Assembly: GCA_032433765.1 (NCBI GenBank)
Contig: JAVIAB010000046.1
Location: 60,423,388 to 60,487,387, forward strand
DNA: 64,000 nucleotides
Source: Megaustenia siamemsis
Taxonomy: Eukaryota; Mollusca; Gastropoda; Stylommatophora; Ariophantidae
Direction: 5' to 3'
Notes under the pieces: model-generated
Told to the model about the DNA's origin: nothing
The model's input: only the letters and a program-made list of their open reading frames with translations
Database searches by the model: none
Part shown: piece by piece, positions 30,001 through 39,479 of the stretch
How positions within the stretch are numbered: the first letter of the stretch is position 1
Layout: each line of letters opens with the position of its first letter
Program-made: the position numbers and the translations under genes

Positions 30001-31463
30001 TCTAGGCGGTGCAGTCGGTCAATGTCCTTCTATGTTGGTAGAGTCGGTCAATGTCCTTCTAGGCGGTGCAGTCGGTCAATGTCCTTCTAGGTGGGTACAG
30101 TCGGTCAATGTCCTTCTATGTTGGTAGAGTCGGTCAATGTCCTTCTAGGCGGTGCAGTCGGTCAATGTCCTTCTATGCTGGTAGAGTCGGTCAATGTCCT
30201 TCTAGGCGGTGCAGTCGGTCAATGTCCTTCTATGTTGGTAGAGTCGGTCAATGTCCTTCTAGGCGGTGCAGTCGGTCAATGTCCTTCTAGGTGGGTACAG
30301 TCGGTCAATGTCCTTCTAAGTTGGTAGAGTCGGTCAATGTCCTTCTAGGCGGGTGCAGTCGGTCAATGTCCTTCTAGTTGGGTAAGTCGGTCAATGTCCT
30401 TCTAGGCGGGTACAGTCGGTCAATGTCCTTCTATGTTGGTAGAGTCGGTCAGTGTCCTTCTAGGCGAGTACAGTCGGTCAATGTCCTTCTAGGCGGGTAA
30501 GTCGGTCAATGTCCTTCTAAGCGGGTACAGTCGGTCAATGTCCTTCTAGGTGGGTACAGTCGGTCAATGTCCTTCTATGTTGGTAGAGTCGGTCAATGTC
30601 CTTCTAGGCGGGTACAGTCGGTCAATGTCCTTCTATGTTGGTAGAGTCGGTCAATGTCCTTCTAGGCGGTACAGTCGGTCAATGTCCTTCTAGGTGGGTA
30701 CAGTCGGTCAATGTCCTTCTATGTTGGTAGAGTCGGTCAATGTCCTTCTAGGCGGTACAGTCGGTCAATGTCCTTCTAGGCGGGTACAGTCGGTCAATGT
30801 CCTTCTAGGCGGGTACAGTCGGTCAATGTCCTTCTATGTTGGTAGAGTCGGTCAGTGTCCTTCTAGGCGAGTACAGTCGGTCAATGTCCTTCTATGTTGG
30901 TAGAGACGGTCAGTGTCTTCTAGGCGGGTACAGTCGGTCAGTGTCCTTCTAGGCGGGTGCAGTCGGTCAATGTCCTTCTATGTTGGTAGAGTCGGTCAAT
31001 GTCCTTCTAGGCGGGTGCTGTCGGTCAATGTCCTTATATATTTGTAGAGTCGGTCAGTGTCCTTCTAGGCGGGTACAGTCGGTCAATGTCCTTCTAGGCG
31101 AGTACAGTCGGTCAATGTCCTTCTATGTTGGTAGAGTCGGTCAGTGTCCCTTCTAGGCGGGTACAGTCGGTCAATGTCCTTCTAGGCGGGTACAGTCGGT
31201 CAATGTCCTTCTATGTTGGTAGAGTCGGTCAGTGTCCTTCTAGGCGGGTGCAGTCGGTCAATGTCCTTCTATGTTGGTAGAGTCGTTGGTAGAGTCGGTC
31301 AATGTCCTTCTAGGTGGGTACAGTCGGTCAATGTCCTTCTATGTTGGTAGAGTCGGTCAATGTCCTTCTAGGCGGGTGCAGTCGGTCAATGTCCTTCTAT
31401 GTGGGTACAGTCGGTCAATGTCCTTCTATGTTGGTAGAGTCGGTCAATGTCCTTCTAGGCGGT
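1..31463. repeat. 29-bp satellite array (about 1,080 monomers)
   Basis: The whole interval is a head-to-tail tandem repeat with a 29-bp unit. Each unit has a nearly invariant 20-base part, AGTCGGTCAATGTCCTTCTA, and a variable part of about 9 bases. The two main variable types are GGCGGGTAC or GGTGGGTAC (class B) and TGTTGGTAG (class A). They tend to alternate, giving a 58-bp dimer, and a 28-bp form (GGCGGTGC) is frequent. A single base, CAATG versus CAGTG, varies mostly in class A units. No unit is inverted and no other sequence interrupts the array. Because 29 is not a multiple of 3, open frames of up to about 140 codons arise by chance in all plus-strand frames and cycle through the same three peptides; I do not regard them as genes. 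The function is unknown; a centromeric, pericentromeric or other heterochromatic satellite is the usual explanation. The array starts before base 1 and ends in an assembly gap. Confidence 0.97.
291..31045. repeat. Higher-order repeat of about 2 kb inside the satellite
   Basis: Rare monomer variants recur in a fixed order. The variant TATATTTGTAG lies near 291, 2511, 4531, 8795, 9720, 12631, 14681, 16830, 18415, 20606, 21299, 23056, 25078, 28851 and 31036. Its left neighbour usually carries GCTGTCGG. The variant TATTTTGGTAG lies near 1244, 3435, 4936, 7813, 10122, 11650, 13587, 15639, 17380, 19371, 22251, 24012, 26034, 27789 and 29803. TATCTTGGTAG follows a similar rhythm. Typical spacings are 1.75-2.2 kb, with doubled (3.7-4.3 kb) and shortened (0.7-1.6 kb) intervals. 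This is the mark of multi-monomer blocks copied and trimmed by unequal exchange. Positions were read by eye and are good to a few bases. Confidence 0.85.
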
Positions 31464-31563
31464 NNNNNNNNNNNNNNNNNNNNNNNNNNNNNNNNNNNNN
31501 NNNNNNNNNNNNNNNNNNNNNNNNNNNNNNNNNNNNNNNNNNNNNNNNNNNNNNNNNNNNNNN
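31464..31563. other. Assembly gap (100 N)
   Basis: Exactly 100 N separate the satellite from unique sequence. A round 100 is the usual placeholder for a gap of unknown size, so neither the satellite length nor its junction with the LINE remnant on the right can be taken from this sequence. Confidence 0.98.
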
Positions 31564-32650
31564 CAATATCAATGATGGTGAGGAGTAGATGCGGGCCTAC
31601 GTCATTCAGGGGGACATTCTTGTGTATTGTTCACACTCGACAGGAAATATAGCGAACAGAACTTAGTCGTGGTCAATGCGGAGGTCAACAGTTTCATCTT
31701 GAATAACAAATGAGAAATATGTAGTCAACTATACAGACGGATCTGTAATACAACACCAAAGGAGTGCATGGGCATTTACAGCACGTTTGCAGAATAGTCA
31801 AGGAAGACAGTGAGCATATGTTATGACCACGAGTAGCATGACGATGGAGGTGATGGAAGTGACCAAGGCATTCATCTAGTTAGAGTCACAAGACTACACC
31901 TGTGCCGGTATACTGAGTGATTCAATGAGCATGATAAGAATAGTGGAGGCGGGATCTGTATGTATGCAATGGGTAGTGTCATTGCAGAGATAAAAAATGC
32001 TTACGGTCACCTTTGTCTGCATCCCAGGACAAGCGGGAGTGTGGGGGAATGAAAGAGCGAACAGGTTGGCTAACTGTGCTATAGTTGAGGATAATCAACC
32101 AATGGATCAGGCGGACATCATCAATGCCCTCAGGGAAGCGAGAAGGACAGAGGACTTTGACAACATGAGTCCGACTTTGACAACATGAGTCCACGTCACT
32201 CCTTCAGATGAAAGAGATGGGAGTTAATATGGACACAGCTAAAAATGAGAAACTTAGTGGGCGTGTAGGGAGCCACGATAACTCAGTGGTTAGTGAACTG
32301 GACTACAAAGGACAAGAGGTAGGGTTCGATCCCAACCGACGGCTTCCGGTTCACCCAGCCTTTAATGGGTACTGGATTTTTTACTGGGAAAGTGAAAACA
32401 GGATGGGGTAATACTGACCACATTACCCAAAATCATGTGCCGAAGGTATGTAAAATGTATGGTCACTATCACCATATTCCCTATATGTCCCTTGGTGTAA
32501 CGGGGGTACTTAACTAACTTAACTTAGTGGGCATGTAAGAAGACTAATCATCCAACACAGAACTGGAATCGTTGGTCGCTGGACACTGTAAGACTTGCTG
32601 ATGAGAGGATCTGAGCACCTATGGACATGTTCTGGGTGCAATGATGATGA
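31564..32650 (+). mobile_element. LINE remnant: RNase H domain and C-terminus
   Basis: Conceptual plus-strand translation, with several stops and frame changes, gives an RNase H fold in order: YTDGSV near 31728 (first catalytic Asp), a TTSSMTMEVM segment near 31830 (catalytic Glu), SDSMSM near 31915 (catalytic Asp), then IPGQAGVWGNERANRLA near 32020-32075. Family members have GNExAD at the last site; here the Asp is Asn. After an inserted SINE the C-terminal part resumes, with RLIIQHRTGIVGRW and a TCSGCNDDD stretch that may be a decayed zinc-binding motif. An RNase H domain in a non-LTR element points to the I/LOA-like group rather than the RTE-like LINEs elsewhere in the window. The endonuclease and reverse transcriptase, if present, would be in or beyond the gap. 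The element is dead; the end near 32650 is approximate. Confidence 0.75.
32268..32520 (+). mobile_element. tRNA-derived SINE (single head) with target-site duplication
   Basis: The element begins GGAGCCACGATAACTCAGTGG, an A-box-like segment, and has the B box GGTTCGATCCC at 32323-32333, so the head is tRNA-like and would carry an internal RNA polymerase III promoter. The body matches the copies at 54687-55048 and 61680-61913. The 3' end is GTAACGGGGGTACTT followed by ACTTA-type short repeats. The insertion splits the RNase H LINE and is flanked by a 17-bp duplication, AACTTAGTGGGCGTGTA at 32251-32267 and the same with one mismatch at 32521-32537. The LINE reading resumes exactly after the second copy, so the boundaries are firm. 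Confidence 0.88.
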
Positions 32651-32810
32651 CCCGCAAATAACCAAATTTCTCTCCATTCCTTCTTATTTATGGGAAACAA
32701 AATGGTTGCACTTTGTACAGAAAAAGCCATAACATGGAACAAAATAGGTAGAAAAGAAAACTAAAAGTGATTTATATTGACTGGCATGAAAGAAGAGAAT
32801 AGGTACTTAC

Positions 32811-33054
32811 ACCACAGAATCGTTGTACCAAGGGACCTGTATGGTCAGACCTGAGTAAAGAGCCAAGTAATCATCCTCACAGTTAGTGCCATCTGTTGGT
32901 GTGTCCATGAAAGCGATTTTCCAAAACAGAGTCCTTGTACTGGAGGAGTGACATACCAGGTACACGTTGCTGCACTCAACTGATGATTTGGATATCCCGG
33001 GCTGGTGAACAGTCCAGCTGGAATATATGTCACGTTTGCCTCCACATCCAACTC
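32811..33054 (-). CDS. CUB-domain exon (third exon seen; frame disturbed)
   Basis: This is an internal exon read on the minus strand. The acceptor is TTTGTAATTTCAG just before base 33054 and the donor is GTAAGTACC starting at 32810. The translation starts VGCGG, the usual first Cys-Gly-Gly of a CUB domain. It continues in a second frame with NVTYIPAGLFTSPGYPN and CTWYVTPP, then returns to the first frame with TLFWKIAFMDTP and CEDDYLALYSG. This is the standard CUB order of FxSPxYP, CxW and a late CxxDYL. Two compensating single-base differences explain the switch: one extra A near 33038 (GGCAAACG) and one missing base near 32933 (AAGGACTC). The uninterrupted first frame has no stop, so the exon stays open either way. 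CUB modules are extracellular, disulfide-bonded beta-sandwich domains for protein or Ca2+-dependent ligand binding. The exon starts in phase 1, matching the exon at 56297-56444. The rest of this CUB domain is not visible before the gap. Confidence 0.8.
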
Positions 33055-33103
33055 CTGAAATTACAAACAAATACTCTTGATTATTGTTGTTCTAATGCCA
33101 TAG

Positions 33104-33455
33104 AAATGTGGTTTTACAGAAGATGTTGAGAATACCATGGACAGCTAAGAAGAGTAATGAAAACGTTCTGAAAGAGGCCAAAGCAAATAAAAGACAGCTA
33201 ATTTCCAATATCAGGAAGAAACAATCATCATTTTTTGGCCATGTAATGAGAAGAGAACAACTGGAATATATTGTAACAACTGGGAAAATTGAGGGACGAA
33301 GAGGATAGAGGAAAGCAAAAAGAAAAGATACCAGACAGCTTAAGAGAATGGCTTGGCAGAAGGTCAACAACAGAAATGATAAATAACTGTCGTGATCGAA
33401 AGTTGTGGAGAGACACGATCACCTATGCCAGCAGGCTTGGTACTTGACGATGATG
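33104..33455 (+). mobile_element. 5'-truncated RTE-like LINE, C-terminal fragment
   Basis: The plus strand encodes the end of a LINE reverse-transcriptase protein: MWFYRRC, a LRIPWTAKKSNENVL segment, FFGHVMRREQLEYIV and GKIEGRRG, then an RLGT-like end and a TGATGATGA run, the same kind of 3' end as the LINE ending near 55779. There are stops, including one after GRRG, and a frame change at the start. A short direct repeat, AATGCCATAG at 33094-33103 and AATGCCACAG at 33456-33465, may be the target-site duplication, but the left copy overlaps sequence that also fits the LINE, so I hold it loosely. The fragment sits only 50 bp upstream of the CUB exon acceptor. Confidence 0.7.
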
Positions 33456-33465
33456 AATGCCACAG

Positions 33466-34190
33466 AGCAGGGCCTTATCTCTCAGACCAGGAAGGTAAAG
33501 TGGCAGGCTGCAATGTTTTCTTCATTTTCCAGGTTATGCTGGAGAAGTTGGGAGATTTTCCTTCCTAGACATACTACAGAACTACAACATATATTTCAGA
33601 ATATCCTGCCACTGCAGAGACTATGATATTTCACTTATCTGTTCTGTTGTAGACTGTTATGGGGTGGGGGTGGAGGGTCCAACTAGGGTGTGAAGTGAGA
33701 TCTTAGACAGTTTTGTGGTTTCAATCTTTACACTCTCTTCATCTACTACATTAGTCATAATACTATTATAAATGTGCTGTATAGATGCATATCTTCTTGA
33801 AACCTGTTTTAAACACTAGCAGTCACATAATACTATTATAAATGTGCTGTATAGATGCATATCTTCTTGAAACCTGTTTTTAAACAACTAGCAGTCACAT
33901 AATACTAAGTATTGTTCTATATTTATTGAGTTCATGGCACAAAAATACTAAATCACTAATTGAAACTGCTAACACCTGGAGAATAAACCTCTTGAGATCT
34001 TACTAGACTTTGAAATGAAGTCCACTAAAATAGCAATTAATGTAGACACTGAGATCTAGACACTAACATATATGGCCCTTTTGTCTTGCCAGATGGTCTA
34101 GTGGAGGGTATTGTGTATATTTTTTAGGTTTTGTTTTTGTCAAACAGCTTCTCTAGTGGCTAATTCTACCAATGTTTGACAAACACACGC
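33466..34190. other. Unclassified intron sequence
   Basis: This is AT-rich sequence without a convincing coding signal, apart from the short direct duplication at 33756-33897. The right edge is near the 3' end of the minus-strand LINE at 34190-37450 and is not sharp. Confidence 0.5.
33756..33897. repeat. Direct tandem duplication of about 70 bp
   Basis: The unit beginning CATAATACTATTATAAATG occurs at 33756-33825 and again at 33826-33897 with small indels. The first 8 bases start a third time at 33898. The copies are nearly identical, so the duplication looks recent. Confidence 0.9.
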
Positions 34191-37100
34191 TGTCACATAA
34201 TGAACAAGTCAGGCCCTCTGATCCACAGGGTTTTCCATCTTTTTCATGAGTGTTTTCTCTTCTATGTTTTGCCTTAGCACAGTCTCAAATGATGTAATAC
34301 TGTTCCTTATACATGCTCTCTATGATGTGCGATTACTTGCCAGATGTTCCCAGTCATTTTTCACATAAGAAGTCTTTCAGAGATGATTTGCAGATATCTC
34401 TATATCGTAGTTTAGGTCTGCCGATTTGTCTTTTCCGCGTATTAGTTCACCATATATTATTTGCCTATGAATGCGCTTTTCTTCCATTCATTAGACATGC
34501 CCCAGCCATCTTTGTCTTCAACTTTTGAGCATCGACATGATTGTTGGAGTCTTAGCACGTTGCAGGACAGTAAAGTTGGTTATTTTATCCTGCCATTTGA
34601 TGTGCATTATTTTCCGGAGACATCGCATGTGGAAGACATTTAGTCTTTTTTCCTGGTTTGAGTATGTTGTCCAGGTTTCAGATCCATATAATAGTGTGCT
34701 AAGCACACAAGTTAGATATATTAAGAGTTTAGTCTTCAGTGTTAGTTTTGTGTTATTTCAGGCCCTCTCTGTGAGTTTGCCGCAGGTTGTAGCTGCCTTA
34801 CCAATTCAACTGTTTATTTCTTCATCAAGAGAGATGGTTTGCGTAATTGTGGATCCAAGATATGTAAATTTCTGAACTGATCCTAGCGGACAATCTTTAA
34901 GAGTAATTAATATAGGTTTTGTCACCTTGACTAAGTATTACTGTCTTCTGAGCATTAATTGGCAGTGAAAAAAGGTCACATGCTTTGTCCAGGTTGTTGA
35001 TCAGCGATTGTAGGGTGGCTTCATTACAAGCGACTAGGGCTGCATCATCAGCAAATAAGAATTCTTTAAGTAGGGCAACATTTGTTTTGGTTTTCACTCT
35101 TAGTCGTGCTAAGTTGAACAGTCTGATCTTGTGCGAATGTAAATATCTCCTGAGCTGTTTTCGAAGGCGTAATTTAGGAGGGCAGCAAAAAATATACCAA
35201 AAAGGGTGGGGCCGAGGACACATCCCTGTTTCACTCGGTTGTTGACTTTTAAACTCTCTGATGTACTCCCTTCAAAGTAGATTTTACCATTAATGTATTT
35301 ATGGAAGGACATATCAGACTAAGTAATTTAGGAGGGCAGCCTATGCCTTCTAACACCTGTAGAGTTCATCTCTGTTTACTGAGTCGAAGGCCTTGTTAGA
35401 TCCACAAAGGCAATATAGAGTGGCATATTTTGTTCTCAACATTTTTCTTGCAGTTGTCTAAGTGTGAAAATCATGTCTATGGTTGATCTCCCGGCTCTGA
35501 AGCTGCATTGAGACTCGGGAAGAACACGTTCTGCAAGTCTATGCAGGCATTTTAGTATGACTCTAGCAAAAGCCTTGCCGGCTGTGCTAAGGAGAGAAAT
35601 GCCTCTTTAATTATTGCAATCGCCCCTGTCTCCTTTGTTTTTATGTGCAGCGTAATGAACTTAGCATTTCTCATATCATGAGGTATTTCTCCTTGTCTCC
35701 AGCATTTGATTAGCAGTTTGTATAGATGTGGAAGTCGTATGTTTAAGTTTTCCTTTAGTACATCTGTGGGAATGTTGTCATTTCCTGCAGCTTTTCCTCT
35801 TGAGAGGGCATTTATAGCATCAGCAAGTTCGTTCATAGTAGGCTCAACGTCCAGCTCAGACATTGTAGGACATTTAGGTATTGACTGTGCTAGAACTGTG
35901 CTTGCTGGTCTGTCCTCATGGTATAGGTTGGAGTAGTGTTCTAGAGCTGTGCTTGCTGGTCTGTCCTCATGGTATAGGTTGGAGTAATGTTCTAGAGCTG
36001 TGCTTGCTGGTCTGTCCTCATGGTATAGGTTGGAGTAGTGTTCTAGAGCTGTGCTTGCTGGTCTGTCCTCATGGTATAGGTTGGAGTAGTGTTCAACCTA
36101 TCTTTCCATTTGTCGTCCCTTGTCAGTAGTAGGTTCTCCAAACTTGGATTTTAGTTTGGTTATTTTTGGTCCAAGTGCCTTTTTTATATTGTCGTGCATG
36201 GTTTTTGAGTCGCCCCTGTCTGAGGCTTTCTGTATTTCAAAGCATAGACCGTTCCAGTATTCATTTGTGCATCTTCTTGCTTCGCGTTTAAGAGTGGCCT
36301 GTGCATGTTTCAACTGATCCTTGGTGATTTGATTGGGTTATTTTTGAAGTTCAGTAGTGCCTTTTTTTATTAGCTATTAGTGGGTCTAGTCTTGCTACAT
36401 TTTTTCGACCCAGTCGTTCTTTGAGAACCTTTTTTGGCCATAGATAGATAGAGCACAATTATAGATGTGTGTTTTCAGAGAGTACCAGTTGACATCCACA
36501 CTTGATGAATCTTGTGCATCTTCTACGAGTTCTTCAAACTTAGATCTAAAAATGTCTTTGTTTGATGAGATTTTAGTAGCTGTAATGTTGATCTTGGCTG
36601 CTGGAGGCTCTCTTGATTTGTAAATACGACTGCTTCTAGCTTTAATCTTATTGATGATGAGAGCGTGGTCTGTATTGCAGTCTGCGCTGTGATATGTTCG
36701 TGTTATTCTGATGTTATTTAAAGACTGCCTACGTGTAAGAACTAGGTCTAGTTGGTGCCAGTGACCACGTCTAGCATGACACCATGTTACTTTACGTTTG
36801 TGTTTACATTAAAGTAGGTATTAGTTAAGCATAGATGAGTCTCTGACGATTTTCGTTGATGATGCCATGATGACCTAGGCATGTTGGCCAAGATTGTTGA
36901 TCAGATCCTGTGCGTGCATTGAAATCACCGAGTATATATAATAGCTCTTCTTTTGGAAGTGAGTCAATGATCATTTGAAGTTGTTGGTAGAAGTTGTCTT
37001 TCTCTTCGTCTGGTGCAGCCAACGTTGGTGCTTAGGCACTAATGATATTTATTAATCCTCTCTTTGTATGCAGCTGAAGTATCATTGAGCGTTTGGACAA

Positions 37101-37450
37101 CTCCTTTTGTCGTGGTTATGGAGTTTATATGTTTGTCATGTACAGCGAAGCCTACTCCATGTAGATGTGGCTTCTCGACACTTAGACCTTGCCAGAAAAA
37201 AGTATAATTTTTTTCCGTTACAGAGCCACAGTCTGAAAGTCTTGTTTTTTGTAGGGTAGCAATATCGACATGTAGCTTATTTAGTTCTGTATCTATGAGG
37301 GCTGTTGCTATAATTTACCCTTCATTCAGTGTGTTTGCTTTAGCAAGTCCTGGGCACAAGGTCCTTACGTTCCATGTGCCAAGTTTGGTGCTTTCTTCCT
37401 CATTTCACTCTGCCTACTCTGCCTGGGCACAGAATATGGAGACAGTGCTT
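34190..37450 (-). mobile_element. Decayed LINE with endonuclease and reverse transcriptase
   Basis: Read from right to left the element holds GTWNVRTLCPGL near 37390 (start of the AP-type endonuclease), then LQKTRLSDC near 37245, where the family has a catalytic Glu (QETR) and this copy has Lys. HGVGFAV lies near 37150 and GDFNARTGSD near 36930. A linker lies at 36313-36098. The reverse transcriptase follows: GKAAGNDNIPTDVLKE near 35790, IFTLRQLQEK near 35440, a motif A region reading AFVDLTRPST instead of the family AFDS-type ending, VKQGCVLGPTLF near 35230, FADDAALV near 35060 (motif C intact) and LLYGSETWTTY near 34690. The C-terminal region decays towards 34240. Numerous stops and frame changes show it is dead. 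The family resembles the single-ORF LINEs often annotated in invertebrates as craniofacial development protein 2-like. Outer ends are approximate. Confidence 0.85.
35898..36094. repeat. 51-bp tandem repeat (about 3.9 copies) within the LINE ORF
   Basis: Units starting GTGCTTGCTGGTCTGTCCTC begin at 35898, 35949, 36000 and 36051, a spacing of exactly 51 bp. On the LINE coding strand this is 17 codons (YHEDRPASTALEHYSNL type), so the expansion keeps frame between the linker and the reverse transcriptase. Copies differ by one or two bases. Confidence 0.95.
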
Positions 37451-37880
37451 TACCCAGTTGCACTATCCCCCTCTCGACTTCGTTTCAAGGATTTCGAAGG
37501 AGGGGCAAAGTCCATACATTCGGAATTGAAAGAAGGTGCAGGGGATGGCAGAAAGATGGAACTCTGGGTGTACTCCCATAACCTTCGATTCTAACTAGAA
37601 TCTAGTCCACAAGGTAGTGGAGGGTTTTGTGGTCGAAGTTTCCCTTCTTCTAGACAGGTTGCCAGGAGACACGAACAATCCCTTAGGAATCTTCATATTG
37701 AGGTGTGTGCCTTGGAGCTATTCCACTCTCTGCATCACTCTGAGAATATCTTGGCCGCAGTTCTTCAATCAGGTTTCATTACAGCATCAATACCTCTCAG
37801 CCAAGTTATCCGGATAATAGTTCTAAAATATTTCATATGTACTATTCTTATATCTCTTGGTGTCTATTTTATGAGTCAAA
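37451..37880. other. Unclassified sequence between LINE fragments
   Basis: The left part may be the 5' untranslated region of the minus-strand LINE. The stretch around 37849-37882 resembles 38328-38361 (an ATATCTCTT...ATGAGTCAAAT pattern), so a diverged piece of the neighbouring LINE fragment may be present. I see no gene. Confidence 0.4.
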
Positions 37881-38397
37881 TCTTCTTCTTTTCTCTTTTC
37901 ACTGATACCTAAAAGGTGTCGTGGTTTTTATCATTTGTCGTTCTTGAGTTGCTCGAATTGTCTGAATTAGTGATTTTCCTTTGTTGTTACATGTCTCTGT
38001 CACTGCATCTATCCATCTTCTTCTTTTCTCTTTTCACTGATACCTAAAAGGTTGTCATGGTTTTTATCATTTGTCGTTCTTGAGTTGCTCGAATTGTCTG
38101 AATTAGTGATTTTCCTTTGTTGTTACATGTCTCTGTCACTGCATCTATCCATCTTCTTCTGGGTCTTCCTCTTGGTCTTTTTCCATGCATTCTCGAGAAA
38201 AACGCTCTTGATGGTGATTGGTGAGGATTCATTCTGACCAGGTGGCCAAACCATTTAAGCTGTTGTTGTTCTATATATTTTTGGCAGGGTTTTGTTCCTA
38301 CCATTTTTCTTATGGTTTCATTTGGTATTATATCTCTTCTTGTGTTGAATATATGAGTCAAATAACAAAACAAATATTCATACTTTACCATTGTCAC
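37881..38397 (-). mobile_element. LINE 3' fragment with a 135-bp terminal duplication
   Basis: The minus strand encodes NTRRDIIPNETIRKMVGTK, QLKWFGHLVRMNPHQSPS, GKRPRGRPRRRWIDAV and ERQMIKT. This is the same C-terminus as the plus-strand LINE ending near 42611, so the two are members of one family in opposite orientation. The last part of the element (TCTTCTTCTTTTCTCTTTTC and on, plus-strand reading) starts at 37881 and again at 38016, a tandem duplication of 135 bp. The copies differ at few positions. Confidence 0.85.
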
Positions 38398-38462
38398 CTT
38401 ATAGATGTTAATATTTGGCCATATTCATGATCACACTTTACATTTTATTTTCATGTATCCAT

Positions 38463-39177
38463 GTTTAACCCCTTTTATGCCAATGAAGAGTACACTTGTG
38501 CATATAATCCTTCATCAGGATACCAGGGATGAGTGAACTTGAATACCCCTAGAACATTATCAGTCCATTATTAAGGGATGTAACCAATACTTAAGGCCTT
38601 TTCTTGGTTATATCCGTTCTATCGGTTTTATTTTCAAGCTTTTTCATCTGTATTCAGGAATATTGAATAAATATTGATTTTTAAGACCTGACCGGCATTT
38701 GAACTTTAAAAAACAAAAATCACTTCGGTGAAAAGCGACCATTATTTTTTGCTGATGATTGTCATTAAATAATGAGGAAAAGAACAAGTGTTTTATGATT
38801 TTGATAGTAAGGAAATGGATTGGAATGCTCTGATGATGTGTATATGCCCTCAGAAGAGAAATTTAACATTGCAGACACGGATAATGATAGCGATTATGCC
38901 ATCAGTAGGCCTCATTTTTACTACTGTTTCGTCAAGTTCTAGAGTCACAGCAGTGACTGTCAGTAGCATCAGCTGTTGGCATACAACCTAGCACCTCTAG
39001 ACATGGAACTACTGTTGGGGCAGATACAGTCTACTAGTTCTAGCACTGGAATAATTCCCTCAACAGGTTGTAGTAGACAAAGTCTTCATGGAGTTGATCA
39101 TGAGGTGGTAGGAGTGGAAGGGGGCATGGCCGAGCAACACAACATGTACCTTCTCATGTGATTGAAGGGGTTTTTAA
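38463..39177 (+). mobile_element. Possible piggyBac-like remnant or MITE
   Basis: The left edge reads TTAACCCCTTTTATGCC. The right edge, reverse-complemented, reads TTAAAAACCCCTTCAATCA. A TTAA target and inverted ends beginning with a C-rich CCCCTT are typical of piggyBac elements, though the right end has extra A residues. Between them the plus strand has short acidic serine-rich coding scraps such as FNIADTDNDSDYA, reminiscent of the acidic N-terminus of piggyBac transposases. No catalytic Asp motif is visible. This could equally be chance, and I keep confidence low. Confidence 0.25.
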
Positions 39178-39479
39178 GAGCAAATATATTGTAAAAAAAT
39201 AAAACAGTAAATAAAAGTTTATATTTTGTTAAACATATTTTGTCTTTGTTGCAACTTTTTCAGACATAAGTAGCAGACATAATAATACAAACTTTCAAAG
39301 GTTTTCAATTTTTCCTCAGGATAAAATTTTTTTATTTATTTACTTATTTCAATATCATCACACACACACATAATGTTTACATATTCAAATTCCTCATCCA
39401 TTTTGCTTCAACAACTTAGATAAATTAAGCATTAGCATTTAATTATTATTAAGCAATTTAGCGTCTAGGGGAGACATAA
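39178..39479. other. AT-rich unclassified sequence with a short CA run
   Basis: AT-rich sequence with CACACACACACA near 39361 and AATAAA-like words near 39198. I see no gene or clear repeat family. Confidence 0.5.

Noticed and set aside
1..31463. CRISPR array (constant 20-base part with 9-base variable part)
   Set aside because: The variable parts are far too short and come from a handful of alleles. The surrounding genome is animal and there are no cas genes.
1..31463. Telomeric or CENP-B-box repeat
   Set aside because: No TTAGGG-like unit is present, and the core does not match the CENP-B box as I know it.
50..31588. Dozens of plus-strand open frames of 60-144 codons in the satellite
   Set aside because: They are translations of the 29-bp repeat in three cycling frames, with stops whenever a TAG falls in frame. 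No start context, splice signal or non-repeat sequence supports them.
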